Source: Mermis nigrescens (lineage: Eukaryota > Nematoda > Enoplea > Mermithida > Mermithidae). From it: DNA of 64,000 nucleotides. The notes under the pieces are model-generated. The model did no database searches and had not been told where the DNA came from. It saw nothing but the letters and a program-made list of their open reading frames with translations. Position 1 is the first letter of the stretch. The number at the start of each line of letters is the position of its first letter. Positions 23,201-38,200 of this stretch are shown here, piece after piece. The stretch is from contig JAVLUZ010000577.1 in NCBI GenBank assembly GCA_036768485.1, positions 248,001 to 312,000 on the forward strand, read 5' to 3'. The position numbers were made by a program, and so were the translations under genes.

Positions 23201-26200
23201 AGAAACTTTCAAGAATTTTGAAATTGTTATATTTTTTAGCATCAGAAATCATTCTACTAATCAAAGGTGACAGACACAATACCGCTATTTTATACATTAG
23301 ACGAATTTTTCGCACTATTTTTTGCACTGTATCGAAAAATTTGGGATTCCGCCCCTTTCAGAAAATCCTCGATCCGCCACTGTCTATGTATGTATCATTA
23401 TAATGATAAAATTGCGATTAAAAACGCAAGCGCCATTATGAAAAAGTTTTAGTATTATCAAATGTGCAAAGAACTACATAGATGTGTACATGTATGTACA
23501 AATAGACCTTGTGCAAAAAATTTTTGTTCCTGACTTCGCACCATTTAAAACTGAACAAATTTTTAATTTTAGTAAAGATGGTCATAAGTTGACCATACAT
23601 GCATGTGGGGGTTTGAGCGGATCTTAACCCCCTAGAATGCAAAAATAAGAATTTTTTTGGGGAAAATGAGGCAGAATGAACACCTTAAATGCATGAAAAG
23701 CAAAAATTTTCTTCAAAAGTTGTTTGAAATTGACCAAAAACTGGAATAGTGTACTTGTACCGCAATTTTAGCATTTATGCCACTTTTTGTGGTCATTTTG
23801 ACCCGAAAAAGCTTGCTAAATGACTATCCCAGACCGGCTGATCCCCATTTTGGCCTTACTTGCACCTGTGGTCAAAATAACTACGAGTACCACGTGCTCA
23901 TTCGACTTCGTTTTGAATAAGGAATAAAATGATATACATTACATATACGTCACAAAGTGTTTAGCGACTTTATTTCTGAACGGGTGCAGAGAGTTTTTAT
24001 TTACCCTAATCACCAACAGACATGCACAGCATGGGAATTTTGTGGGGCTGAAGTTTTAAAGTGGCTTTTTTGAGGTCAGAAACGAAGGATTTGCGTCAAA
24101 AACATAATTTTTGGCGTTTCTCGCGGTAGTTCCACCTTTAAAGAACGGAAAAACCTGAAAAAATGATAAAAAATGGAATAATTTGAACAAAATATACATA
24201 GTTTCAAAACTGACTGTATGGTGCGAAGCGCTGAAAATTTGATACCTTTGAGCAAGCAGATGGCTAAAAACGCTTCGAAAAAGTACCTTTTCTACGAATT
24301 TTTAAGAAAACTGTGAATTCTGGCGAGAATGCAAACATTATTGGTGGAGGTTGAAAAATTTTCACGGGGGGCGGGCACTACACGTGGGCGTGGGGAGGCG
24401 GGGGTATGCACCCCTAAGAAGTTCGATTATCCCCCCAGAAACCAAAATACCCCCAAATTCAATTTTTGAAATTTTTCAATTTTTTGATGCCAATGGTTAG
24501 TGCTTGATGAGAAACGTTCAAAAATGGCGTTTTTTTCGCCATATCACCATAGACACAATTTTTTGACCTTTGAAAAATCTTGCGCTCCCCCAGAATTTTG
24601 GGGCTGCCCACCTATGACGGGTACCCCCTATCTCCGAGATCATGTATGCCCGCCAACTGTGCATCATTACAGTTTTAATCGACACTATTAGGTCATAAAC
24701 CAAAGTTGCTCTAATGCTTATTAATATATGTACATATAAACAGAATCGCATTCGTCTGAAACCATCTACCGTTAATGCTCTGACTTCTGGCGAATTATAT
24801 TGCTCGGCTGCAGCTAATGTCTTTCGAGACATGGGATTCTTAAATCAAAATCACACTATTGTGCTAAATGCTTTGAAACGCTGTGGCATTGAAGTAGTGG
24901 AACCAGATCGATGTCCCGTTACCGAGACCGTATTGACGCAGACTGCTCCGTTTAGGATTGTAAGGAAATGTTTCAAATTTTAAAATCCCGTGATTTTTGC
25001 TCACATTTCTTTATCTATTTTATTTTTTAGAAGCAGTGCAGAGGTTCGTAAACTTTTCTGTGCATAAAAATTATTCTTTTTTAAACAAACGAGCACTTGA
25101 GGTAAACACCTTCCTTATCTAAGCTTGAGCGATGATAACATTATTGTCTGACTTTGTGCCGATATGGATTTACAATTCTAATTGGGGATTTTTCTCATTT
25201 TTGCTTCTCAATGCATTAAGTATGAAACCTGAACAGTTATTGTACTGTCCTCTAAAAAATCACTTTTTGTGTTTTTCGCGTGTATCTACTGTAGAGCCAC
25301 CCCAATTTAGAAAGTAACATAATCACAGCAATTTCCCGTCGGCGCTCGATCTTACGCCACTTAGTTGATTTCATAAATTTCCTTCGTCTTGGAGAAAAAA
25401 TCGACCAAAGTCAAAACTAAGAAAAACCAGCAAAATCCAATTGGGAGCGAAAAAACCATGTAACCTAAACAAACCGGCCCAAAAAAGTTTGCTGCATGCG
25501 TAGTTTGCTGCGAAAACATGTTTACTGGACTCACATAGGCATATTTTAAAAATAAATTTTACTTTTTGCCGATATTTTCTCGCTTGATTGATAAGGTCAT
25601 ATCAGACTTTATGACAAAAGTTTATAGTAAGAGTGATGACATAAAATTCGGGTGTAATAAACTATGCTATTCTCTTGTTTTGCCTTTACACTGGTGCATG
25701 GCTACAATGTACGCAGCAGAATTCTAAAGGTTATATCTGCATTTTACCCTCAGATTAGAGTAAGGTTTGTTTACAAACCTGTCATGTGTATCAGCCGGTT
25801 TTTTCAAGAACATAGGATGCTGTACCTATGCTACTCTCAAATTTAGTATATAAGTATACGTGTTCTAGCTGTATGGCTAGTTACATCGGTGACACTCGCC
25901 GACATTTTGGGAGTAGAATGGCAGAGCATACTGGCATCTCATTTGCTACAGGAAAGCCAATTCAGGGTGATAGTTTATCTGCTATTCACAAACATATCTC
26001 AAATAGCAACCATCCAATTACATCAGATTGTTTCAAGGTTATCAGTCGAGCATCTAAGTCTTATGATCTTTTAATCAAGGAGTCATTATACATAGCACGT
26101 GATCGTCCCATTCTCAACAATAATGTTTCATCATATCCTCCGAATTTGTTTTAATTTACCACATTTTTCTTTTTCTTAAAGCTTTAAATCTTTTATTATT

Positions 26201-29200
26201 ATCTTTATAATTTAATGGTAGGTTTAAACTTTAAGCTCCTCTTAATTTACAACTCTCGCTTAGCAAGCTCATTTTTCAAAACTATTCTTCTATGATCAGT
26301 CGCTTATATTAAAAGTTCTCTAATTTTTGTAAATTAAGTGTTTGACTCGTAGAAACAACTCTAGATAAGGTTCTTATACATACATCCTCTACAAGAAACA
26401 ATGCTAACTGAAGCAGTTCAATAAAAACTAATTTTGTTGCCATATACTTAGCATTGGTTTTTTAGGTTACAGTGGTTTTTTTAGGTCACAATTGAAGTTT
26501 TTTTGGGATTTTGGTGGGAGTTTCTATACTTTTAGGAAGACTTCACGAGGAACATTCCTGCCAAGGTTTATAAAAATCGGCGTTGGTTTTTTTACCTAAC
26601 AACTGGTTTTTTTCTTAGGTTTGACTTTGAAGCGTATACCGTAGCCCTATGGTTAAAATATGACAGCTGATTTTTTTAAAGTCCAGCCTGCATTGGGGTC
26701 TAACCTGAAAACTTATTCCCACAAATATGAATACGAGTAGAATTAAAGACTCTCAAAAATGCGCGAAAAACGCGCAAAAAAGGAGTGATTTTTTGGAACT
26801 TTCTGGCAAATTTATATCTCGAGTTTCTGAATGACCCGAAAAGAGATTAGGTCTCAGTTGTAATCTGCAGGGCATAGTTCTTTCAACAGTTTAATATCAT
26901 CAGCATGTCCTCTTGCTTACAGAGAAATGGAGTGGTTTTTGTTTTTTAACTCCCAAATCCAGTGGTTTTTTAGAAAACAGAACTATATACAATTATTATT
27001 TTAAATTTGTAAATGATTTGACTTACTTTGCTTAGCTTTTACTCATTGTTTAATTGTTATCTTTATGTTTAGAACGCCCACTTGGCCGTTATTGATGCTT
27101 TAATCTCTGCAAACATTCGGGAGCAGTGCAATATCGATCGCATTGTAGATGCTCTGAAGTAATCATGACGTAAAGTTTGTTTTTTCGCTTTTTTTCTGGT
27201 CGGCTGTTGAAAATTGATATTGCGCTGCAAAAGATGAGAAGTGTCTTTATATAACATACCTGTCAAACATAGCGCGTATATACATGTTATGTAAATGCAT
27301 CCTGTTTGAGAAATTATCGGATTATTATAATGCGGACCGGAGAAAGATCGTTTTATTTCTTTATCTTATCTTTCCTTTCGTATTATTCCATTAACTTACG
27401 TTGTTTTCGCTGAATATTTTTTAGCTTATTAAATCGGAGATGTGCTCCGGAATCTTTGTTTACTGAAGAGTTTGTTGTATTGATTATTTTTTCTAGTTTG
27501 CACTGGCTAATGTTGTGAATCAGCTTACAATTCCTTCCCCCAATTACAATAATATGAAATACTTGTATAGAAATCGGTTTACAATTAATCGCGTTAATGA
27601 TATTTGTACTTTTAAGCGAATAAGATATGAAAGACAAGAGAATTGAACGCAGGATAAATAAAAGATAATGATAAAAGCAGTAGTACATTTTTTTAAAGTC
27701 TCCGCATGATAGCAGAGTTACTTGTGCCTGAACAATTAAGAAAAATGCATTCATATACTAAGCGTGTAAACAAAACAAGTAATTTGTCCTGATTCAATGA
27801 ATCATGTAATAGAACTTCATTTTTCGCTGTAAAATGTGGTGAATTAGAAAGCAACCCGAAATTGAGCGTACGTTTTCTTATCTACAGCTTGTTATAAGTA
27901 AGTTTAGTAATCTAGAGTATACCCAGAAGTGTAATCAGGATTTTCTGTTAGTACGAAGGACTTGAAATTTCGGGGTCTCATATCTCGAGAACCGTTAGGA
28001 GCTTATCAAAAATAATGGTATTTTTAGCTTTCTCGCCAAAATCTATGTATACCAAGGTGAAAACAAAAATTTCAAAAAATCGAACACTTTTTGCTTTATT
28101 ATTTTGCCTCAAATGCAAAAATCTATCGTTTAAACTATCTGCGCGACTGCTTCCTCAATATCCATTCCAATCTTGACTGCATAAAATTTCGGAATTCTTG
28201 TCGTTGGATTTATTTTTGGGCCTTCACAAATAAAAATAATACAGAAAATTTCGGAAAAGTTTGACTTAAGTCAAGTTTGAGATTCTATGTTGACAATTGA
28301 CAAATATAATAAAAAATAAGAAATCCGACACAAACCATTGGAAAATTTTTGGTTGACAGCGCGAAGGTGTATTAAAAACAGATTTTTCCCCGATGTACAA
28401 AGACTTTTGGGGACCGTCTTTGTACATGTATATACAAAGATTTTCGGAAGACAAAAAGTGCTAAGAAGGTTTAAAATTCGCAAAAATTTTCGGCGTAATT
28501 ATGTGTTCTATATATCTTTATAATGTCAGAAATTGCATTTTGAAAGGAAAACTCAAATTTTTCGGCACTTCGCGCCATTTTGAGACAATTACTAGTGATT
28601 TTTGCCCTCGGGAATCCAGAAATTAGCTAAAATACACTACCAAAGGTCGAACAACTGTTTTTGCCGAACTAAAATCGCTACTGTACCATATTATAGTACC
28701 CAAAAATTTGTGTGTACAAAATGTTCAAAGACTTTTAGGGACCATCTTTGTACATGTACAAACGGACCTTGTGCAAAAAAATACTGCTTGGCTGCCTTTT
28801 TAACAAACTTCGAGAATTTCATATTCTTCTTCGGGGGACTCTTCTGAAAATGAGAATACTTTTCCATTTAGAGAGGGAAGCCTGGACCTCCCTCCGACCG
28901 TCTATTTATAGGCCCTTACCCTGCCAATATCTAAACTTCACTCACCTGCTAGTCTTTCTCACAAAATGCAGCTTGACAGCATTTATGCTATTGTCTATTT
29001 CACGAAAGTTTGTGCATAAGAATCAATTTTCAGCAATCTAGCGAACGGCTACAAAAGTTATTTCTAGGCAGTTTACTGTAAAACAGTTTTGCATAGTAGA
29101 AGTTCGTGTGCTTATCAATTGTTGTGCGCAGTATCAATATTGCCACTTCAGTTAAAAACCGCTTCAGTAATCAATTTACATCGACTTAAGAATGGTGCTT

Positions 29201-32200
29201 AAGGTTTATTCAGGCACGTACATAGCTAGCCGTCCTATTTTGAGGGGGACCAACACACCAATTTTTGGGGGACTAAGCCTAAAAAGGCCAAAAATAGCAC
29301 AAAATAAGCTTTAAAAAGTCCGATTTTTCTGAGTTTAGGGGTCCGACTCTCCCGCATTTCCACCCAGAGATACGTGCTTGGGTTTTTTGAAACAGACTAT
29401 AGTAAATAGCCATACTAATCTTGCTATTGTCTCATTTTCTGTCTATGATTGACTTAGGAGATACTCTAAATCCGAACTGCGTGAAATACCGTGCAGTACT
29501 GAAGACGCGTTTGTGCTATGGATAAACACGATTTGTAGTGTCGTCAGAAAAGAAGTGAAAGCCAAGGTTAGCTCACTAAAATAGTTTTGACGTATTTTGC
29601 AGCTAATAAAAAGATAAGAAACTAGCGAAACACGGCAACTTATTTGCTGAGTTACGAAAATATTGCTTTGTGGTGTTTTTTTGATGTCTGTTAACCTAAC
29701 TGAAATTTAAGTTTGGGTATAGAATAAGGCTTAGTGACTTCGCCGATTGCTTTAGTGCCTAAAAGTTATTCGGATTTTGAATACTAGTTTGCTAATTTCG
29801 TCATTTCGAATGGATTTTAAGTTTGCTTTTTAGTGCGAATTTTTAATTATTTCGTCTGTTAATCATTTTATCTGCTTTATTTTGGAAATACATCAAAAAT
29901 AATGATAGTTTTTCGCAATATGTTGGATTACGAAATGTTGATGTCATTTTGTGCACTATAGATTTACGTCCGACTTACTTGCGTGTCTTTCCTTAGGCGA
30001 TAGAATTTTATGAATTAACTGACTTTTCGAAATGGTATTCATTGCAGCCTATAAAAAATGCTCAGTTTGATATACCTAAAGTTGGCGAATTGTACGAAGA
30101 TATTTGCGACGGTGCTTGCTTGGCGACTTTATTATCCTTCTACAGTAATCAAGAACTTCCCCTAAGTGGTACTTACTTGGCTTTTTTATAACAGATTACG
30201 GTATCTGAAAATTTGCGATGTTATTTTAAATTGATCACACGATCTTAGTGTATGTTTTTGAAGTAATAATGGCGTACAATAATGCACGCTCGGCTTTACG
30301 TTCAGCTTATTTAGGATCAGAATTATTATTGGTGTCACTGCAGGATTTTTTTGACAATTTGTTCATTTAATTTTTATTTTGGAGATATCGTCTTATCAAA
30401 CATTGGTTTTTTGAGATTTTCTGTCAAAATTGTGCATTCCTCAATTTATAGCTAAAAGTTTGAATATTGACGACTTACTTTGTACGTGTTTTTGACATGC
30501 TCGGTCCTGTTATTATTTGTACTACTCGACTGCTTTCGAATACTCGACTGTTTTTGTTAAGAATATCTTTAAAAGTTATCGTTTTCAGGTCTGCTAGAAT
30601 CATTGAAATTTGAAATAGCATATATTGTTCATATTTACGAGCCACGGATTTACGTATTTCAGCCGAAAACGTCTTCACACTCCATAGTTACCAAATATTC
30701 TAGCCTCCTAATTTTCAATTTTTTCAGCATTTTTGTACTAGGTGTAATTTTTCATCAAAACTTGATGAAGTTCCAGCTTTTCATTAAAAAAGAAACTTGC
30801 TTTTTTCACAATTGAGTAGAAAACGGTTATTTTGTACCCGTTTGCAAAAAATAGCAGCACAATTTCATTTTCCTTGCTGATGGCCGCATATTCCCTCCCG
30901 AGTTGTGCTATTGTGTATCTAATGCTCGTCATTTTCAAACACTTTAGTTTTCGCTTTACTTACTACTGTACATAATTTTCCTCTTAAATACAGGGTGACC
31001 TCAAAAAGGCTACACTCCGGTGTTACAGGTCTTAACTTCCTCTTATATGAACATAACACTTTAGGACCGGCTGCATCAGATAAATAAGAATGTGTTCTTC
31101 GAAACTGGGAAAAAAATTTGCCAGCTGTCAATGGTTTTGGAACTACCGCAATTTGTTTGCCCCTGCTTTGAAATTGTTTGAACGCCGAAAGTGTCATTGT
31201 GTCTATCATCAATTTGCTCCTTCTTTTGACGATATCTTGAAGTTTGTACAGCTAGTTTGATGCGCACCTCTACGGGTTTAAACCAGGGGCGGCTTTAAGG
31301 GGAGCGGCCGCCTCCCATGGGCCAAAAATATTTGGCGAGATAAAGAATGGATATGCAATTTGCAATGAGTTTTGGCCGTCAGTTACCATAATTTCTCGGA
31401 TTTTTCCGGCGCTACGCCCCGGATGATACCTATTAATGACATTTATATACTTTCTTGGCGATCTGGAAGCACGGTTTTTTTGTATTCGGCAAAGATTTTT
31501 CCCGATGTACAAAGACTTTTCGGGACTGTCTTTGTACACGTACAAAGATTTTTGGGAAGACAAAAACTGCAAAAAGGTCTGAAGTTCGCAAAAATTTTCG
31601 GCGTTTCGCGCGAAATGAGTAATTGTGTGTCCTATATATCTTCATAATAGCAGAAATCGCATTTGGAAAGGAAAAATGTCAAATTTTTCGGTGCTTCGCG
31701 CCGTTTTAAGACGTTTTAAGACGGTTCTTAATGATTTTTGCCCTCATAAAACCCTCATAAAACCAACTCTGTTTTTAATACACTAAAGTCGCTACCGTAC
31801 TATATCATAGTACCCAAAACTTTGTGTGTACAAAATGTACAAAGAATTTTAGGGACCATCTTTGTATATACATGTACAAACGGACCTTGTACAAAAAAAC
31901 TGCCAGGAAGCCATTTTCTGTTCATGTAGGTTCCAAAACAATTTTAAAAGCAGAAACAGCTATTTTAACATAGTTTCCTTCTATTATCAATTAAAAATTT
32001 TGATGTTTCCGCATCAAATGCTATAAATACCGGAAATCAAGCAGTAAATCATGCTTCTACACGTCTATCCGCCTTAATTTCACAAATTTTCATGCGCTTC
32101 GCGCCAGATTTTTTTGTTAAAGTCAAAGAAATTCAATGATTTTTTGCACAAAATTGTGTAAAATTTAAGGGCAAATTTTTGGACCGATTTTTGACTGTTT

Positions 32201-35200
32201 TTGGGAAAGTTGGGATACCGCCCTCCTTAGGAAAGTCCTATCCGCCACTGGTTTAAACAATGCGCATATTATTTTTTGACTGCTTATATTGTAAAGAAAG
32301 GATATCTATATACTCAGTAATGTAATACAGGGCAGAAACCCTGAGGTTCAATAATATTAAATTGAGGTGTAAACAAATCTCATTCGTGGACGAACCGCTG
32401 GCACCTGGCCATAATCTTTCATGCGCTTAAAAAAATCTATTTAATGCAGATGGTCTTAAAATTCGACGTTATTAATTGCTCAACTTACGACGTAACATTC
32501 GATGTAGCCTCTTTTTTGGCCACCTTTGTATATATGGGTTTGCTTGCTTAGCATTACAGATTACTATTAGGCTTGTTTGCTTTCAGCCGTTTGTTTTGAC
32601 GACAATTTGAGTATAGCCGATTGTCTGCATAATTTACAGCTGATTAAATCGTTTTGCCTCAAATCCTTCCGACCCAATATTTATCATTTTGCAAACTACG
32701 AAGATATTTTGTATGCTGAAGATAGCTTGAAGATGAACATTAACGCTTTTTTAGCCGATCTTTTCTGCCGTTTAGAATGCTATGATGGTAAATACTGTGT
32801 CTTATGCATTATGAGTCTAAAAGGAATCGCATATCGATCGCTATGAGTTAGCTTTCCCATTTATTTATCTACATAATTGACCAAATTTAATATGTTTTTT
32901 GTTTTTTTATTCTACCTAAGTGTCCATCATTCTTGTAGAAAAATGATTTAGGGTTTGGGGTTTAGCTCTCTTTACTGAACAAAGTTTTTCACCCACTGCA
33001 AAAAATTTTCCTCCTCAATTTTTAAATTTTCCAAAGAAATCGTAGAAAACGTCCTGGTTTAGGTTTTTCAGCGATTTTTTAGTTTAAAAGTGCCATTGTT
33101 GTTGGCGCTTCGCGCCTAATAGCTATTTCCAACTATATTTGTTGGATTTTGTTTTATTTTTCTTGAAAATTTTTAAGTCTTTATCATCTAATAAGGAAGA
33201 GCATCGTCAGAAACGTCAAAAGTGATATTTTTGACGCGGACCAGTCATAGTCTCTCACGGTCGAATCAAAAGTCCAGGGCGGGGGGGTAGAATCTCGAAT
33301 TTCGGGACCAGTAAATTTAGAGTTAGAGCTTTTTTGCTGGTCAAATATTAAAAATAATTGAAACATCCTATATCAAATGATTTAATGTAGAAAACTGCAT
33401 TTTCTAGTACTTTTATTTATCCAATCCTGACTCGTTTCGTCACTTTTATCAGTAACAAAATATAAGAATTCATCGAAAGTTTCGATTTTTCAGATCATTT
33501 TAAATTCATTCTAAGCATTTTATGGGTAAACAAGACAGAAATTTAGTAGTCGGTGCGAAGCGCCGAAAAATTTAAAATTTTTGCTACTTACTTTCGTCCA
33601 TAAAAATCATGCAGGAAATGTTTGACAGGTCAAAATCATCTGACGGTCACTCGAGTCTTGGTCCCTGAGGAAGGGCACCCCCACCCTCGCCCCCTCTTCA
33701 TGAGAATGTGTGGTACCAGTTGTTTTCGAGCCCAAAACGCCTTTTTACGAAAATTGTTTGATTTAAACCCCTAGAATTTAATTGTTATGCATGCATGTCC
33801 CGTCCGAACCTTGGACTTTATCTAGGGATCGGACGAGGCCTCGGTAATCCTCGGTCTTTTTTGAGATCCCTCGGTCTCGGCCGAGGGTAAGGTGAAAAAT
33901 GGCCGAGGGACCGAGGGCTTTTTAATTTTGCATTTTTCGAGTGATACCGAGATAGCACAAATACAGCACCAATCGTTTAGAGTTTTCTTCGATAAAAACG
34001 GACATGTGAAGCTCTGCAGCCATGGATGCTTATATGGCGGTTACAGTTCATTTTATTGATAAAAAAATGTGGGTATAGGCGTAGCCAGGGAGGGGGCATT
34101 GGGGGCACATGCCCCCGAAATTTTTTCAGAAATATTGTTGATTTTTCAGTTGCAATAATGTGTGTCCAGAAAATTGAATTCAGCACTTCACATCACTGTA
34201 GTAATTTAATGCACTATTTGTTCGTTGAATGAAACTGCGCATGCATGTTGAGCATAATGTTAAAAGTGCGAAAATGATTGTGTACCAGTTTGTCTATTCT
34301 CTGCTTTGTTTGTCTTTTGTGTACCAGTTTGTCTATTCTTTGCTTCGTTTGTCTATCTTTACAAGAGGACACATAATCCTTTTTTTAAAAAAAGGAATGA
34401 CCAAATTTTACCAAGTTTTTTGCGCATTTCCTGTTTTCTGAACTGCATTTTGTTAATAAGAAGGTCACAAATGGGCCTGAAAACGGGAAGAACAAAATTT
34501 TCATTGATACATCTTTCTATATCTTATTGGCAGCGACCCGTTGCTGCACTATGTAATTAGCAGAGGTCGAAAAACGCATTTCAGCTCAGAAGTTTTATGC
34601 AATGCAGGATTTCATCAATTTTAAGTGTTTTGGGGCTTGCTTCAGAACCTAGATTTAACCGATTTTGCGACAATTTAACGTTACTGTTTAACATTAAAAT
34701 GCTTTCTTTTACACAATTTTCTGGGAATCTGCCCCGAACCCCGCTGGAAACGCCTAAGCGCGCCACCCCAGACCCCCGCAGTCCTAAAATCTCGTTGTAC
34801 ATGTGCAACGAGATTTAAGGGAGAACAAGCCAGGTAAAAGGGTTAGGAAATTCTAAAAATTTCCGGCGTTCCGCGCCGGCATTAATTTGTCTGTTTTGTA
34901 TGATTTAAGCGGTATAAATTAAGTTTAAACTGCAAAAACGTCTAAATTTTCCGGCGCATAGCGCAGCCAGTTACTCTTTTTCTTTCTGTTAACCTCCAGC
35001 ATTGTCTTTAAAAGCCTGAATCACTCAAAATATTTTCAGACAAAGTTAGTAATTCGCAGTTTTCTCGTCTGAAGCTTGAACTGTTAAAACTGTTTAGTAC
35101 AAATTTGATAATTTTCTGCTCTGTCAGAATATTAGTATTCACAGAGCTACAAAATGATAAGGGCGGTAAAAAATGACCTAATTTCTTGGCACTTTGCGCC

Positions 35201-38200
35201 ACTTATGATTTTTGAAGTGTTTGTCAATAGAAAGGCCGTAAATTCTACATGAAAACGGTAGAAATTCTAAAATTTTCGGCACTTCGCGCCGCTTTACACT
35301 TTTTGTATTTTTGATCGTCAGAAACCCATAAATTAGATAGGCTTCACTACTAAAGATCGAAAAACTCAGTTTTACTATACATATAACGTTACTAGCATTC
35401 AATGCGAAAGTAGTCTTAAAAAATTTTTGCTAATGCCCCCCGAACCAAAATCCTGGCTACGCTTCTGAACGTGTTAACGTATGGCGGCAGTTGTTGAATG
35501 CTTACCGTTCTCAGATAATCATAGTGGCGAAAATTTGGCTTCTGCCTTAAAAAGGTGCTGTTAGATTTCAATTTACTTAGCAAAGTGCGCCTCGTCATTC
35601 GTGATAACGGGGCTAATGTTGTTGAAGCGAAAATTGGCAAATTCAAAAATGTCGGCTGATTCTTGCATGCCCTCCACCTGATCGTAACAAATACTTTAAA
35701 AAGCCAACGTGTCGTTATTGACATGATCGCAAAAGTAAATTCAATACAAAGCAGTGTTTTTTTGTACAAGGTCCGTTTGTACATGTACAAAGATGGTCCC
35801 CAAAAGTCTTTGTACATTTTGTACATGCAAAGTTTTGTGTACTATAATATAGTACATTAGCGATTTTAGATTGGTAAAACAGGGTTTTCGATCTTTGGTA
35901 GTATATATATTTTAGCTAATTTCTGGGTTTCTGACGCCAAAAATTAATAAAAATTGTCTCCAAACGGCGAGAAGCGGCAAAAAATTTGACATTTTTCCAT
36001 TCTAAATGCAAATTCTGCCATTTTTAAGATATACAAGGACAAACAATTACTCATTTCGGCACGAATCGCCGAAAATTTTTATGAATTTCACTCCTTCTTA
36101 CAGTTTTTGTCTTCCCAAAAAATCTCTGTACATTTTGTACACACAAATTTTTGGGTACTATATATATGGTATAGCGATTTCAGAGTGGTAGTTGTTCGAC
36201 TTTTGGTAGTTCATTTTAGCTAATTTCTGGGTCTCTAAGGGCAAAAATCACTGAGAATCGTCTTAAAACGACGTAAAGCGCCGAAAAATTTGACTTTTTT
36301 CGTTTTGAAATGCAATTTATGCCATTATAATGATATGTATAACACACAAACACAATAGTGACAGCGAAAACGAGCTGAATGATCAAGACGATTAGCAATT
36401 AGTCACTAATGTGCTTGTCATTTGCATACCTACCTTTGAATAAAATTTGAATAATAGCTCGTTAGATTCGAACTATATTACACTAATCAATCCTATTGCT
36501 ACTGTACCCACATCACATGGAGCATATATGTCCTACAAATATTGTTTGTACTCATATACTCATATTATATCTATAACAAATCCTCGGGCCCTCGGCCGAG
36601 GCAAGGATTTCAAAGTTCTCTCGGCCTCGGCCGAGGGGAAAAATGACCCTCGTCCGATCCCTAACTTTATCCCTCGCTGGCAGTTTTTTTCTGTAACAAG
36701 GTCCGTTTGTACATGTACAAAGATGGTCCCCAAAAAGTCTTTGTACATTTTGTCTCAAAACGGTACGACGCGCCGAATAATTTGAAATTTTTCCATTTTA
36801 AATGCAACTTCTGCCATTTTATAGATATATACGACAAACAATTACTCATGTTGGCGCGAAGCGCCCTGAAATTTTTTGGAATTTTACACCTTTTTACAGT
36901 TTTTGCTTTCCCAAAAATCTTAGTACTTGTATATACAAAGACGGTCCTGAAAAATCTTTGTACATCGGGAAAAATCTTTGCCGAATACAAAAAAACTGTG
37001 CTCGCTGGTCATCATAACCCATTGCTTCTAAGGATGCGTGTCTTATGTGATGTATCATGTAGATTTTTCGGATTTTTATCATCAGATGTGAAAATTTACG
37101 ATTATTTAGTGTATTTTGCTACACAGCAACTAAAGCAACCACTGAAATTGCTACTTTGTAGGCGCTAAATCTCCCGTAGCTTCATCGAGTGCTAAACGTC
37201 ATTTTGAACGCGTCAGCATTCCCGACTTACGGCCTTTAGAGAAAGATTCGATTATGCGGTAATTTATGCAGTCATAATTATGTAAATTTTTTCCCTTGAG
37301 ATATTATGGAATTGAATAATCTTTGTTTTTCATACGAGTCTCTTTGTGTACTTGTATGCACAAAGTCCGCTGGAAAAAAGTCTTTGTGTGAGGGAAAAAT
37401 ATTTCTTTGTGAGTATGCTAAAATAAGCGTACTATTAAATAAACGCATTGTTTTCAGGTGAAAAACATACGTATTATTAGCCTGTAATCAGCGACTCTTT
37501 TTCTGCCCAAAATTTGTTGCTGCTTCCCGAATTTAGTTACTCATGTAGTCAAGTTTTTACGACTTTCTACTTAAACTTAGACGGTAAAATGGACTTGGAG
37601 AGCTAATATAATTTCTAATAAAGAATCCGAAATGGCACCGCGGTTGTAATATGCTGATCAATCTGGTAAAACCCATTGTGCTTATAAATGTGCCTAAATA
37701 TATAACGAAACTAATTTCATTTCCGAACAGTTTAAAAAAGTGCTTAGTTGTCAAATAGTTCTTACTTCTTGCATAAAATCCCAAAAAACGTAGTGTTTAG
37801 CTGCAAAATATTCTTAGGATATAAAAAATCGGTTTTGGAGAATTCACTTGGCTATGATTAGACAATAATCCGAGACTTTTCGAGGTGAAAGATGCGCAAA
37901 AAAGCGTTCAAATTGCTAATCTATTCCCTTCACAATTTTTTTCTGCATTGTATATAAAAAACTGGTCTCTTATTTTTTCTGAAGTCCGCAAACAACCTTT
38001 TCTGAGATTTCGATGCTTTTTTCTCATAGATTTCATGGAAATGCGTGCATTCCTGATCAGAAATCAAGCATTTTTCTCACATTAATCAAAAGAAGTCTGC
38101 TAAACCTCAAATTCGTAAATGTTGACTGAATCATCGCGTGTGTAGCTATGAGAAATCTCAATATATATGTAAACGTATGAAACTTGCTGCATGTAGATCA

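Larger units (their letters stand above)
30991..32529. mobile_element. TA-flanked element, CAGGGTG ends, interrupted
   Basis: Left TA-CAGGGTGACCTCAAAAAGG, right GGCCACCTTTG-TA. Body shares TGTAAACAAATC and GAACCGCTG with the copy at 43566-44288. TA duplication suggests Tc1/mariner-like mobility. Interrupted by 31284-32250, itself interrupted by 31471-31903. Confidence 0.65.
33823..36663. mobile_element. hAT element with CCTCGG/CCGAGG words and perfect 8-bp TSD
   Basis: Ends TAGGGATCGGACGAGG and CGTCCGATCCCTA. Perfect TSD ACTTTATC (33815-33822, 36664-36671). Walls of CCTCGG/GGCCGAGG words at both ends. Inside: a GGCGTAGCCAGG element (34078-35468), a hAT transposase fragment (35515-35745) and a TGTACAAAG dimer (35752-36345). 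Same family as 1-4361. Confidence 0.9.

Noticed and set aside
36447..37168. ORFs of 60-150 codons around 36.4-37.2 kb on both strands
   Set aside because: They run through TGTACAAAG MITEs in several frames; non-coding repeat. Only 37162-37258 is kept, as exon 8.
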